Shown piece by piece: positions 32,814 to 41,481 of a stretch of 64,000 nt of DNA (the first letter of the stretch is position 1; the number at the start of each line of letters is the position of its first letter). Where the stretch lies: positions 56,752-120,751 of the forward strand of contig CACIHO010000003.1 of the NCBI GenBank assembly GCA_902586485.1, read 5' to 3'. Under the pieces are notes generated by a model. The model saw only the letters and a list, made by a program, of their open reading frames with translations, did no database searches and had not been told where the DNA came from. The stretch is from an uncultured Pelagibacteraceae bacterium. Its GTDB lineage: Bacteria; Pseudomonadota; Alphaproteobacteria; Pelagibacterales; Pelagibacteraceae. Both the position numbers and the translations under genes were made by a program.

Positions 32814-34259
32814 ATGACCATTGGTTGGCATTTTGATAATACTTATTCAAAGTTATCAAATACTTTTAAAGAAAATATTAAACCAACTCCTGTTCATGAT
32901 CCTGAATTAGTAATTTTAAATAAGGAACTAGCATCTACTTTAAATTTAGATTTTTCAAAAACAGACAAAAAAAAATTAGCAGAAATATTTTCTGGAAACT
33001 CCATACCAGAAGAAACAAATACCATTGCACAAGCATATGCAGGTCATCAATTCGGACACTTTACTATGCTGGGAGATGGTAGGGCAGTTTTATTGGGTGA
33101 GCATTTAGTAAATAATGACAATCGTTTTGACATTCAGTTTAAAGGTTCAGGAAGAACTTCTTTTTCTAGAGGTGGTGATGGAAGAGCAGCTTTAGGACCT
33201 ATGCTTAGAGAATATATTATCAGTGAAGCGATACATTCATTAAATATTCCAACCACTAGAAGTCTTGCTGTTGTTAAAACTGGAGAAAAAGTTGTAAGAG
33301 ACAATCTTTTACAGGGCGCTATATTAACAAGAGTTGCATCAAGCCATCTTCGGGTTGGAACATTTCAATATATTGCTGCAACTCAAAACATTGAAAATTT
33401 AAATATTTTAGTCGACTACACAATAAACAGACATTATCCAGAAATTAAAACATCAAATTCAAAAGCAATAGACTTGTTAAATCTTGTTATGGAAAAGCAA
33501 TGCCAGCTAGTAATCAATTGGATGCGGGTTGGATTTATTCATGGGGTTATGAATACTGATAATATGGCAATTTCAGGTGAAACCATTGATTACGGTCCTT
33601 GTGCATTTATGGACCATTATGATCCAAAAACTGTATTTAGCTCAATAGATAAATTTGGAAGATATGCCTTTTCTAATCAACCGCCAATTACAAAATGGAA
33701 TTTAGCAAGATTTGCCGAATGTTTAATCCCTCTAATTGATAATGATGAAGATACAGCAATTAAATTAGCCACAGATTTAATAGATAATTTCCAAAATATT
33801 TATGAAAATAAATGGTTAAATATGATGAGAGATAAACTTGGTCTATTTGGTGAGGATAAAAATGATAAAAAATTAATTAATGATTTGTTTAATTGGATGG
33901 AAAAAAATAAAGCTGATTACACAAATACTTTTTGTAATCTAATGGATATCAATTCTGATGAAATTTATAAAAATAATGATTTTATCGATTGGAAAAATAA
34001 ATGGAAAAAAAGATCTGAGTTAAATAATTCAACTAAGGAAAAACAAAGTAAACTTATGAAATCAAATAATCCAATTGTAATTCCTAGAAATCATAAAGTA
34101 GAGGAAGCTTTAGCTGAAGCTGATAAAGGAAGTTTAGATAAAATGAAAAAGTTATTAGCTATTTTAAAAAATCCTTACGACAATCAGAACAATATAGATG
34201 AATATACATTGCCTGCTCCCTTAAGCAGTAATAAATATCAAACTTTTTGTGGAACTTAA
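32814..34259 (+). CDS. selO: SelO/YdiU family protein adenylyltransferase
   Basis: Pseudokinase-fold enzyme that transfers AMP from ATP to proteins. 481 residues with AYAGHQFGHFTMLGDGRA, FKGSGRTSFSRGGDGRA, HLRVGTFQY, GVMNTDNMAISGETIDYGPC and GRYAFSNQP. It ends CGT: the family often has a Cys or Sec near the C-terminus, and here it is Cys. It begins 5 bp after the formate dehydrogenase alpha gene, so it is probably co-transcribed, which links AMPylation to redox metabolism. Confidence 0.93.
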   Translation: MTIGWHFDNTYSKLSNTFKENIKPTPVHDPELVILNKELASTLNLDFSKTDKKKLAEIFSGNSIPEETNTIAQAYAGHQFGHFTMLGDGRAVLLGEHLVNNDNRFDIQFKGSGRTSFSRGGDGRAALGPMLREYIISEAIHSLNIPTTRSLAVVKTGEKVVRDNLLQGAILTRVASSHLRVGTFQYIAATQNIENLNILVDYTINRHYPEIKTSNSKAIDLLNLVMEKQCQLVINWMRVGFIHGVMNTDNMAISGETIDYGPCAFMDHYDPKTVFSSIDKFGRYAFSNQPPITKWNLARFAECLIPLIDNDEDTAIKLATDLIDNFQNIYENKWLNMMRDKLGLFGEDKNDKKLINDLFNWMEKNKADYTNTFCNLMDINSDEIYKNNDFIDWKNKWKKRSELNNSTKEKQSKLMKSNNPIVIPRNHKVEEALAEADKGSLDKMKKLLAILKNPYDNQNNIDEYTLPAPLSSNKYQTFCGT

Positions 34260-34261
34260 TT

Positions 34262-34849
34262 TTAAGTTAATGGGAAACACATCCAGCCAGTAACGATATA
34301 CTTGGTTTGAGTTTTTAATATTTCGCCTGCATGAGCATGAGTCCATTCTGCTGGCCAGATCAAAGTTTTACCTTGCTCTGGCTTTATTTTAATATCATGA
34401 TGAGAAAAGTATGTTGACCCCTCACTAGACTCAATATTATTTAAATATGTCATCCATGCAAAAATTCTATGCATTTGTCTTGAATTTCTCTCACAATGTA
34501 TATGTGAGAAATGATCTCCAGGATTATATTTTTGAACATTAAAACTTGGAATATCCACAGATTTTATAGTTTCCTCTAAAAAAGGCCATTGTAATTTATA
34601 ATCTAAAAAACACTGATGAAGCTCATTTAAGTATTTATTAAAAATAAAATATTTTTCATTTTTTAAATTTTTTGGCTCAATTAATATATCAACAGTTTTT
34701 CTTTTTACTCCAGATTCTATAGAAACACTATTTTGTAAATTTCTATTTTTTTCAAAAAAATCAATCATATCTTCAAATAAATTTTCATTTTCAATTTTCC
34801 AACAACCAATAAAATTTACATTCTTAGTTTCAATAATTTCTCTTTTCAT
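34262..34849 (-). CDS. Putative 2OG-Fe(II) oxygenase
   Basis: 195 residues resembling the small prolyl-hydroxylase-like 2-oxoglutarate oxygenases of marine bacteria and phages. YNPGDHFSHIHCER gives a His118-x-Glu120 metal pair (Glu in place of the more common Asp), the second His is 171 in EWTHAHAG, and Lys183 could bind 2-oxoglutarate. RIFAWMTYLNNIE and STYFSHHDIKI fit the double-stranded beta-helix core. The substrate is unknown. Overlaps the TPR gene by an ATGA; convergent with selO with only 2 bp between. Confidence 0.65.
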   Translation of the reverse strand: MKREIIETKNVNFIGCWKIENENLFEDMIDFFEKNRNLQNSVSIESGVKRKTVDILIEPKNLKNEKYFIFNKYLNELHQCFLDYKLQWPFLEETIKSVDIPSFNVQKYNPGDHFSHIHCERNSRQMHRIFAWMTYLNNIESSEGSTYFSHHDIKIKPEQGKTLIWPAEWTHAHAGEILKTQTKYIVTGWMCFPLT

Positions 34850-35376
34850 TGAATTACCTCAATTCCGTTGTTGGTAAACCTAATTAATCCTGTTGCTTTT
34901 TGAATATATTTCAAACCTGTTTTGTGTTCATTTTTCTGAAAGTACATGTTACCGACTCTTAGATTTGTTTTCTTATGATTTGGATCTTTAATTAAAACTT
35001 TTTTAAAGTATTTTAGTGCTTCATCAAAGTTATTCTCGTTTGAATAAATTCTTCCAAGCTCGCTTAAAGAGTCAATATTTTCATTTATTTCTATTGCTTT
35101 TAAAAAATAAATTTTTGCTGATTCAAAGTTTTTTTTAATTCCCGCAATTATACCAAGATTATGGAAAACTGAGAAGTTTCGATTATTTAATTTTTCAGAT
35201 TCTTTTAAATTTTCTTCAGCTAAGTCTAATTTTCCAATAGATATATAAATTGACCCAATCAAAAAATGAATATTCGCATCTTTCTCTGAGACATCTTGCA
35301 AGTTTTGTAAAGCCTCTGAAAATTTTTTTTCATTAATTAACTTTAAAGAATTTCTTATTAAATTTTCTTTTGACAT
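34846..35376 (-). CDS. TPR-repeat protein
   Basis: 176 residues, no signal peptide, made of about four to five TPR units (for example NFSVFHNLGIIAGIKKNFESA and SLSELGRIYSNENNFDEALK). Probably a protein-protein interaction adaptor. Translationally coupled to the downstream 2OG oxygenase (ATGA overlap). TPR plus 2OG-oxygenase pairs occur in protein hydroxylation, so the TPR may recruit the substrate; inference only. Confidence 0.8.
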   Translation of the reverse strand: MSKENLIRNSLKLINEKKFSEALQNLQDVSEKDANIHFLIGSIYISIGKLDLAEENLKESEKLNNRNFSVFHNLGIIAGIKKNFESAKIYFLKAIEINENIDSLSELGRIYSNENNFDEALKYFKKVLIKDPNHKKTNLRVGNMYFQKNEHKTGLKYIQKATGLIRFTNNGIEVIQ

Positions 35377-35396
35377 ATTAAAATAAAAATTTTAAT

Positions 35397-36500
35397 TTAT
35401 AAAACATATGGTTCTGGCCTAGCATTACTGCCCAGAACTCTCTCCACTGCAAAATCACTAATATCAATAGTTTGATATGACCCTGTAGTTATTAACTCTG
35501 TTAGAGCTCTTCCTATTCCTGGTGCTTGCATTAAACCTCTACCTGTAAAGCCTGAAGCCATATATACATTTTCAAATTTTGGATGTTTGCCTACCACAGC
35601 ATTGTTATCAAGTCTGTTGCAATCGTAATAACCAGCCCAACCTCCTGTTAACTTTAATTCTTCAAAGGCTGGTATTCTTTTGGCAAGAGCTGGCCACACT
35701 AATTCTTCAAAATCATTCCAAGCAGGCTCTAAATCTTCTGCATCAAATACAGAAATAGGTGATCCTGCTAAATATTCTTCTCCTTCTGGTCTCCAATAAA
35801 CACCCGTTGTTAAATCTCCACTTAGTGGCATCTCTTTTATATATGTTGGGCATTTTACTCTAAACACGGTATGCTTTTGAGGAACAACAGGAATATCTTC
35901 TAGCAATTCTTTTGTCCAACAACCAGCTGCGGAAACAATCGTTTTAGCATTTATCTCAGAAATACTTTTTACTTCACCTTTAATAAATTCAGCTCCAAGC
36001 TCTATTGCTTTACTTTTAAGAGCGCTATGAAACATAAATGGATCAATCCATCCCTCACTTTGATTATCTGTGTAAGTTGCTGTCTCAATTCCCTCACTAT
36101 TAACATAAGGGAAAACTTTTGATAATTCTGATCCTTTAATATTTTTTGTTCCTGCATCACATTCTTTATGATTTTCTAATGCCCTATATTGTTCTTCAGC
36201 ATGTTCAGGACCAAACATTAAAAGATATCCATTGGTTACCATACTAGCTGTAGGATTAGGATTTTTTTCGGTTTTAAGTAATTCTGGTATTTGAAAAATA
36301 AATTCTCTTGCAAACTTTCCTAATAAAATATTTTCTTTTTGGAAAAATTGTCTTCTAAAACCACCTAAAGATAATGGGAATGAGGCTGTTTTATAAGTAG
36401 GATCCCTTTCAATAACTTTTACTTTTCTACCCTCTTTGGATAAAAAATAAGCTGTTGCTGTTCCAATTATTCCACCACCAATAACTACAACATCATCCAT
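35397..36500 (-). CDS. FAD-dependent oxidoreductase, DAO family
   Basis: 367-residue flavoprotein of the D-amino-acid oxidase/sarcosine-dimethylglycine dehydrogenase family. N-terminal dinucleotide fold VVVIGGGIIGTATAYFL and the C-terminal NVYMASGFTGRGLMQAPGIGRAL that closes over the FAD. By overall pattern it is closest to single-subunit amine oxidases/dehydrogenases (FOXRED1-like). A substrate such as sarcosine, dimethylglycine or a D-amino acid cannot be chosen from sequence. It would fit as consumer of sarcosine released by the creatinase at 22572, but the genes are far apart. Confidence 0.85.
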   Translation of the reverse strand: MDDVVVIGGGIIGTATAYFLSKEGRKVKVIERDPTYKTASFPLSLGGFRRQFFQKENILLGKFAREFIFQIPELLKTEKNPNPTASMVTNGYLLMFGPEHAEEQYRALENHKECDAGTKNIKGSELSKVFPYVNSEGIETATYTDNQSEGWIDPFMFHSALKSKAIELGAEFIKGEVKSISEINAKTIVSAAGCWTKELLEDIPVVPQKHTVFRVKCPTYIKEMPLSGDLTTGVYWRPEGEEYLAGSPISVFDAEDLEPAWNDFEELVWPALAKRIPAFEELKLTGGWAGYYDCNRLDNNAVVGKHPKFENVYMASGFTGRGLMQAPGIGRALTELITTGSYQTIDISDFAVERVLGSNARPEPYVL

Positions 36501-36502
36501 AT

Positions 36503-36985
36503 CTAATTTAATATAATTAAGCTTGTATTTAGGATTAGTGCAAAGCTACACCAAAGTAAATATGGAATCATTAAGTAGGCACTCAACATCTTGACGCGTT
36601 TAAACCTTAAAATAAGATTAATTATCAATGCTATAAGTACAATTAATACCAAAAGTGCTAAAAACATATTATGTAAAACAAAGAATACTACACTCCAAGT
36701 TGTATTAAATACTAAGTGAATAAAATAAATGTAAACAGTATTCATATCCCTATTTTTCGTATGCCAGTAAAGCCATATAGCAACTGTCATCAATGTATAC
36801 AAAGTAGTCCAAACAGGTCCGAATATCCAATCTGGCGGATTAAATATTGGTTTATTTAATAACGAGTACCATGGCTCTTTAAATGTAATAGTAGCTAAAC
36901 CTCCAATTAATGAAGCAGAAAATGTAATGGCAAGAAATAATATAAATGTTAAAAATTTATTTTTAAACATGTTAAATATATACAT
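36503..36985 (-). CDS. tspO: TspO/MBR family protein
   Basis: Five-helix membrane protein of the tryptophan-rich sensory protein/translocator family (porphyrin binding, light- and oxygen-linked regulation in Rhodobacter). 160 residues with LLNKPIFNPPDWIFGPVWTTLY and LYWHTKNRD near the front, conserved Trp and Pro included. A second in-frame ATG five codons downstream (36970) is an equally good start. Divergent from the SDR gene with 8 bp between start codons. Confidence 0.88.
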   Translation of the reverse strand: MYIFNMFKNKFLTFILFLAITFSASLIGGLATITFKEPWYSLLNKPIFNPPDWIFGPVWTTLYTLMTVAIWLYWHTKNRDMNTVYIYFIHLVFNTTWSVVFFVLHNMFLALLVLIVLIALIINLILRFKRVKMLSAYLMIPYLLWCSFALILNTSLIILN

Positions 36986-36993
36986 AACAAAAA

Positions 36994-37740
36994 ATGATTA
37001 AAAAAACTATTTGGATTACTGGAGCTAGTAGTGGCATTGGAAAAGCAACTGCAATTAAATTTGCTGATAAAGGATGGAAAGTTCTTATTTCGGCTAGAAG
37101 AGCTGAATTATTAAATGAACTTTCAAAAAATGAAAATATTTTTTCATATCCTTTAGATGTTACAGATATGGCTCAAACTAAAGAAGTATTTAGTAAAATA
37201 ATCAATGATCATGAGAATATTGACTTATGTTTGTTTAGCTCAGGAACTTATGAAAGAAAATCTGAGAAAGAATTAATAGTAGAAAATATCAGACATGTTA
37301 TGGAGGTAAACTTTATTGGAGTAATTAATTGTGTAAGTGCGGTTGAAAAATATTATAAAACCAAACAAAACGGTCATGTTGCAATTGTTTCATCGCCAGT
37401 TGGTTATAGAGGTCTTCCAAAATCATCAGGATATACCCCCTCTAAGGCTGCACTTAATAATTTCACTCAAGGAATTTATTTTGATTTCAAAAAATTTAAT
37501 ATCAAAGTTACACTAATAACTCCTGGATTTATTAAAACTGCTCTGACAGATAAAAATGAGTTTAAAATGCCTTTTTTAAAGTCTACAAAATATGCGGCAG
37601 ATGAAATTTATAATGGATTAACTAAGAAAAATAATTTTGAAATAATTTTTCCTAATCAAATAAAATTTATCTATAAAATAATTCAAATATTGCCAAACAA
37701 AATCTATAATTACTTAATTTCTAAGTACGTAAATCGTTAA
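36994..37740 (+). CDS. Short-chain dehydrogenase/reductase
   Basis: Classical SDR, 248 residues. The NAD(P) loop is TGASSGIGKATA at about residues 9-20; the catalytic Tyr-x3-Lys is in GYTPSKAAL and the preceding Ser in IVSSPVG. It is the only plus-strand gene in a block of minus-strand genes. Its stop shares four bases (TTAA) with the DUF3833 gene. Functional context: next to the fatty-acid-modification set; substrate unknown. Confidence 0.88.
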   Translation: MIKKTIWITGASSGIGKATAIKFADKGWKVLISARRAELLNELSKNENIFSYPLDVTDMAQTKEVFSKIINDHENIDLCLFSSGTYERKSEKELIVENIRHVMEVNFIGVINCVSAVEKYYKTKQNGHVAIVSSPVGYRGLPKSSGYTPSKAALNNFTQGIYFDFKKFNIKVTLITPGFIKTALTDKNEFKMPFLKSTKYAADEIYNGLTKKNNFEIIFPNQIKFIYKIIQILPNKIYNYLISKYVNR

Positions 37741-38297
37741 TCCTTTACAAACACAACTGTAAGCTCAGCTACTTTAAAACCAAACTTTGTCATGGTTGCT
37801 CTATTTATTGCAACCCTATCATCTTGTTTGAAAATCCAATCGTCAAAAGTTATTTTTATCTCTTTACCTTTGACTGGAACTAATAAAACATATTCGAATT
37901 TAAAAGCCGGACCATAAGAAAAACCTTTTGCTTTACCTACAACATCACCTGCTGTTCCCTCATAATTGTGCTCATCAATTTTGTTTATTGTCCATTCTCG
38001 ATCTTGAACCTCACCATCATCCCAATTAAATTTTTCTTTAAGAATTAGCTGCTTTCCATCCCAAGTTCCATTTAAGTCTGCAGAAAATTGTCTTGTAACT
38101 TTTCCTGATCTATTTTGTAAAACACCCCAAGCCTTAACATTTCCAGATAAATATTCTTCAATAATTAATCTCGGTTCTTTATTTTTAAAATCTTCTGGTT
38201 TCATAGCGCTATTATTCGAGCAACTTGTAATTAAGAATAATAAAATTATCAACGAAATTGGCTTAATAATTTTTATATGTCGCATAAATATCTCCAT
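37737..38297 (-). CDS. DUF3833 family lipoprotein
   Basis: 186 residues with a lipoprotein signal: hydrophobic ISLIILLFLITSC with the lipobox Cys, so it should be anchored in the envelope. An alternative ATG four codons downstream (38285, MRHIKIIKP) gives a more usual N-terminus. The rest fits DUF3833 (FNWDDGEVQDREW; GPAFKFEY). Last gene of the amine oxidase-DUF1365-CFA-DUF3833 operon. Confidence 0.8.
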   Translation of the reverse strand: MEIFMRHIKIIKPISLIILLFLITSCSNNSAMKPEDFKNKEPRLIIEEYLSGNVKAWGVLQNRSGKVTRQFSADLNGTWDGKQLILKEKFNWDDGEVQDREWTINKIDEHNYEGTAGDVVGKAKGFSYGPAFKFEYVLLVPVKGKEIKITFDDWIFKQDDRVAINRATMTKFGFKVAELTVVFVKD

Positions 38298-38301
38298 TAT
38301 T

Positions 38302-39480
38302 TTATTTATTTTGCATTGAAAACTGAATTAGATCTATATTTTTTGACTTAAATCCTGCTTCACAATAAGAAAGGTAAAACTCCCACATTCTTTTAAATGT
38401 TGAGTCAAAACCTTGATTTTTTATTAAATCCCATTTTTTTAAAAACTCATTTCTCCATATAGCCAATGTATTTGCATAATGATCAGCGTAAGAAATATAT
38501 GAATTAACAGTTAAACCGTTGTCAGAAACGTATCGATTAATGCTGTTTTTATTTGGCAAAAAACCACCTGGAAAAATATATTTTTGAATAAAATCTTGTT
38601 TGTTTTTATATCTATCAAACAACCTATCATCGATAGTAATTGCTTGAATAGCTGCTTTGCCACCATCAGATAAGTTATTTTTAATAGTTTTAAAATAACC
38701 CTCTAAATAATTTTGACCAACTGCCTCAATCATCTCTATAGAAGCAATTGAATTGTATTTGCCTTTAAGATCTCTGTAATCTTTTATTTCAATATTTACT
38801 TTTTCGTTTAAACCACAATTAAAAATTCTTTCTTTTGCGTATTCAAATTGTTTTTTTGATATTGTAATACAGTCTAGTTTAACATCGTATTTTTTACCTA
38901 GATACTCGGCAAAACCTCCCCAACCACATCCTATTTCTAAAATTTTGTCACCAATATTTGGTTTAATTAGATCAATTAATTTTTGATATTTGTTATTTTG
39001 AGCATCAGATAGATTTTTTGATTTATCATCAAAAATAGCGCTAGAGTATGTAAGTGTGTCGTCTAACCAAAGAGAAAAAAAATCATTACCTAGATCATAA
39101 TGTCTAGCAATATTTTCTTTGCTTCTACTTTTTGTATTTTTAATAATTTTATTTTTTACAAAATTAATTATTGGAAAATCAAGAAGGCCTGAGAATTTAT
39201 GTATTACTTCTATATTTCTTGCAGTTAATTCGATTAAATTTGATAAGTTATTAGTTTCAAATTCACCTCTCATGTAGCTCTCAGCAAATCCAATACTACC
39301 ACCTCTAATTAAATTATAATTAAAATCTGGTTTTTTGATTGAAATATTTGCATGCAATTTTTCATTTGGATTTCCAAACTTTAAAACTTTTCCGTCATGT
39401 GTAGTAAGCTCTAGATAACCATAATTTATTTTATTAAGAAATTTAAAAACTAATTTATCTGCAGTGTTATTTAAAAACAT
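38302..39480 (-). CDS. Cyclopropane-fatty-acyl-phospholipid synthase family methyltransferase
   Basis: SAM-dependent modification of unsaturated fatty acyl chains in membrane lipids. 392 residues; SAM site LEIGCGWGGFAEYLGKK at about 182-198, substrate domain with HYDLGNDFFSLWLDD and TYSSAIF, and QKYIFPGGFLP further on, all typical for the Cfa family. The neighbours (DUF1365, amine oxidase-like flavoprotein, DUF3833) match the set that in Rhodobacter relatives is tied to methylated/furan fatty acids, so it may be a UfaM-like methyltransferase rather than a true cyclopropane synthase. Overlaps the DUF1365 stop by 1 bp. Confidence 0.87.
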   Translation of the reverse strand: MFLNNTADKLVFKFLNKINYGYLELTTHDGKVLKFGNPNEKLHANISIKKPDFNYNLIRGGSIGFAESYMRGEFETNNLSNLIELTARNIEVIHKFSGLLDFPIINFVKNKIIKNTKSRSKENIARHYDLGNDFFSLWLDDTLTYSSAIFDDKSKNLSDAQNNKYQKLIDLIKPNIGDKILEIGCGWGGFAEYLGKKYDVKLDCITISKKQFEYAKERIFNCGLNEKVNIEIKDYRDLKGKYNSIASIEMIEAVGQNYLEGYFKTIKNNLSDGGKAAIQAITIDDRLFDRYKNKQDFIQKYIFPGGFLPNKNSINRYVSDNGLTVNSYISYADHYANTLAIWRNEFLKKWDLIKNQGFDSTFKRMWEFYLSYCEAGFKSKNIDLIQFSMQNK

Positions 39481-40244
39481 TAATTTTCTACTGTTATATT
39501 ATTTTTAATTTTAAATTTTTTCTTAATTAATTTAATTCCTTTAAACCACAATTTAAACGCTTCAAAATGTATCGCAGAGATAATTTTTAATGTCATTAAA
39601 GGGTGTTGAAGATAAGAATTCATTAAGTTTTTACTTGTCAAAGCAGATCTTTCACCATCTTGAGATGCAAAAAGAATTTTTCCTTCTTGATCATATTGAT
39701 TAATTACAACTGACAACTTCTGGTCTGGATTTAATATTCTAAAAAAATAATTACAATCCATTTCAATGAATGGTGAAACATGAAATTTTTTTGAGCAATT
39801 ATTTTGAATTAATTTATTTTGTCCCTCAACTTTAAAAACATATGTGTGTTGCTCACCAAATGTATTTTTAACCTCATATAATATAGAAATTAAATTATCA
39901 TTATTATCGTATACAAAAAAAATACTTAGTGGATTAAAAACATAACCAAATATTCTTGGATAGCATAAAAGTTTAACTTTTATGTTGTCTGTACTGATTT
40001 CGTTATTAATTAGATTTTTTTTTACCCACTCAAAAAGAGATGACCCATCACGGTCACCATGATCTTTTTCGTAAAAACTAATAAGATTAAATTTATTTAA
40101 TGAAAAAAATTTTAATTTATTATTAAGCTCATTTAACTCTGATAGATCAATGAAAAGTGAAAATACTTTATATTTAAAAAAATGTTCTTTTGGTTTAAAT
40201 CTCTTATGGATTACGTTTCCATTATATATACAAGAACTAATCAT
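39480..40244 (-). CDS. DUF1365 family protein
   Basis: 254 residues matching DUF1365: HKRFKPKEHFFKYKVF at the N-terminus, LCYPRIFGYVFNPLSIFFVY in the middle and KKFHVSPFIEMDCNYFF later. Function not established; regularly found between an amine-oxidase-like flavoprotein and a CFA-type methyltransferase, as here. Overlaps the upstream flavoprotein gene by 8 bp. Confidence 0.87.
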   Translation of the reverse strand: MISSCIYNGNVIHKRFKPKEHFFKYKVFSLFIDLSELNELNNKLKFFSLNKFNLISFYEKDHGDRDGSSLFEWVKKNLINNEISTDNIKVKLLCYPRIFGYVFNPLSIFFVYDNNDNLISILYEVKNTFGEQHTYVFKVEGQNKLIQNNCSKKFHVSPFIEMDCNYFFRILNPDQKLSVVINQYDQEGKILFASQDGERSALTSKNLMNSYLQHPLMTLKIISAIHFEAFKLWFKGIKLIKKKFKIKNNITVEN

Positions 40245-41475
40245 TAAGGTTTTTCAGCATTTCAATAGATGATTTTATTCCATCTTCATGAAATCCGTAA
40301 CCAAAATAACTGCCACAAAAAAGTATATCTTTTTGATTTTGTATTTTAATAAGCTCTGATTGAGCATCTAATGCTTTTTGATCGTAATATGGGTGTGTAA
40401 ATTTTACTTTTCTCAATATTTTTTTCTCATCAATAGTGAAGTAAGGATTTAGTGTTAAGAAAATATTTTCATCACACTTTAAATTTTGCAATAAATTTAA
40501 CCAGTAGGTTATTGAATTTTTCTCTAAATTCTTGTCATCTATTGATGAATTCCAAGAAGACCAAGCTTTTTTATTTTTTGGCATGGCTCGCTGATCGGTA
40601 TGTATGTAAGCTATATTTTCTTTGTAGCTAAAATTCGAAAGAATATTTCTCTCATCCTCAATTGGATTTTCAATTAACCTTAAGGCTTCATCAGCATGTG
40701 TTGCCAAAACTACTTTATCATAATCAAAAAATTCGCTTTCTCCACCATAGTATAGGTCTAATCCTGATGATTTTCTTTTTACTCTTGTAACTTTGTAATT
40801 TTTGTAGTGTTCACCACTTATTTGAGAAAGTATTTTACTAACATAAGTTCTACTTCTATTGGTTATTGTATACCATTGCGGTCTATTTTTTAATTTAAAC
40901 AACCCATGATTTTGGAAAAATCTAAGAAAGAAACTAATTGGCATCTTGCTCGCTTCATAAGGAGGCATAGACCATATTGCAGATACCATTGGTATTATAT
41001 GATAATCAACAAATGTTTTTGATAATTTATTAATTTTTAAATATTCACCTAAAGTAATTTTATCATTGTATATGGTTGCTTGATCATTTTTTTTATAAAA
41101 TTTAATTATATCAAAAAACATTTTTAAGAACTCTATGTTAAATAAATTTGATTTATTAGAGAAAATTCCACTCAAACCTTTTCCACAATATTCAAAGTTT
41201 GTATTATCTACTGAAACTGAAAAAGACATATTGCTTTTTTCAATTTGAATATCATTTTCCTTAAAAAAATTAATTAAATTTGGATAAGTTTGAAAATTAA
41301 AAACAATGAAACCAATATCTACAGAAACTTTTTTTTCATCAAAAAAAATATCTATTGTATGTGAGTGTCCACCAAAATGATCTTCTCGCTCGAAAAGATC
41401 TACATGATGTTTTTTAGATAAATAATAAGCAGCACTTAATCCCGAAATACCTGAGCCAACAACAGCAATCTTCAT
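40237..41475 (-). CDS. FAD-dependent amine-oxidase-like protein
   Basis: 412 residues with an N-terminal FAD fold (VVGSGISGLSAAYYLSKKH, then LFEREDHFGGHSHTI), the body of the NAD/FAD amine-oxidase family and a C-terminal LFCGSYFGYGFHEDGIKSS that closes the FAD site. In related clusters this gene is the desaturase-like partner of the CFA methyltransferase. First gene of the operon, 6 bp after gcvP, with which it might be co-transcribed. Confidence 0.86.
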   Translation of the reverse strand: MKIAVVGSGISGLSAAYYLSKKHHVDLFEREDHFGGHSHTIDIFFDEKKVSVDIGFIVFNFQTYPNLINFFKENDIQIEKSNMSFSVSVDNTNFEYCGKGLSGIFSNKSNLFNIEFLKMFFDIIKFYKKNDQATIYNDKITLGEYLKINKLSKTFVDYHIIPMVSAIWSMPPYEASKMPISFFLRFFQNHGLFKLKNRPQWYTITNRSRTYVSKILSQISGEHYKNYKVTRVKRKSSGLDLYYGGESEFFDYDKVVLATHADEALRLIENPIEDERNILSNFSYKENIAYIHTDQRAMPKNKKAWSSWNSSIDDKNLEKNSITYWLNLLQNLKCDENIFLTLNPYFTIDEKKILRKVKFTHPYYDQKALDAQSELIKIQNQKDILFCGSYFGYGFHEDGIKSSIEMLKNLND

Positions 41476-41481
41476 TAATTT

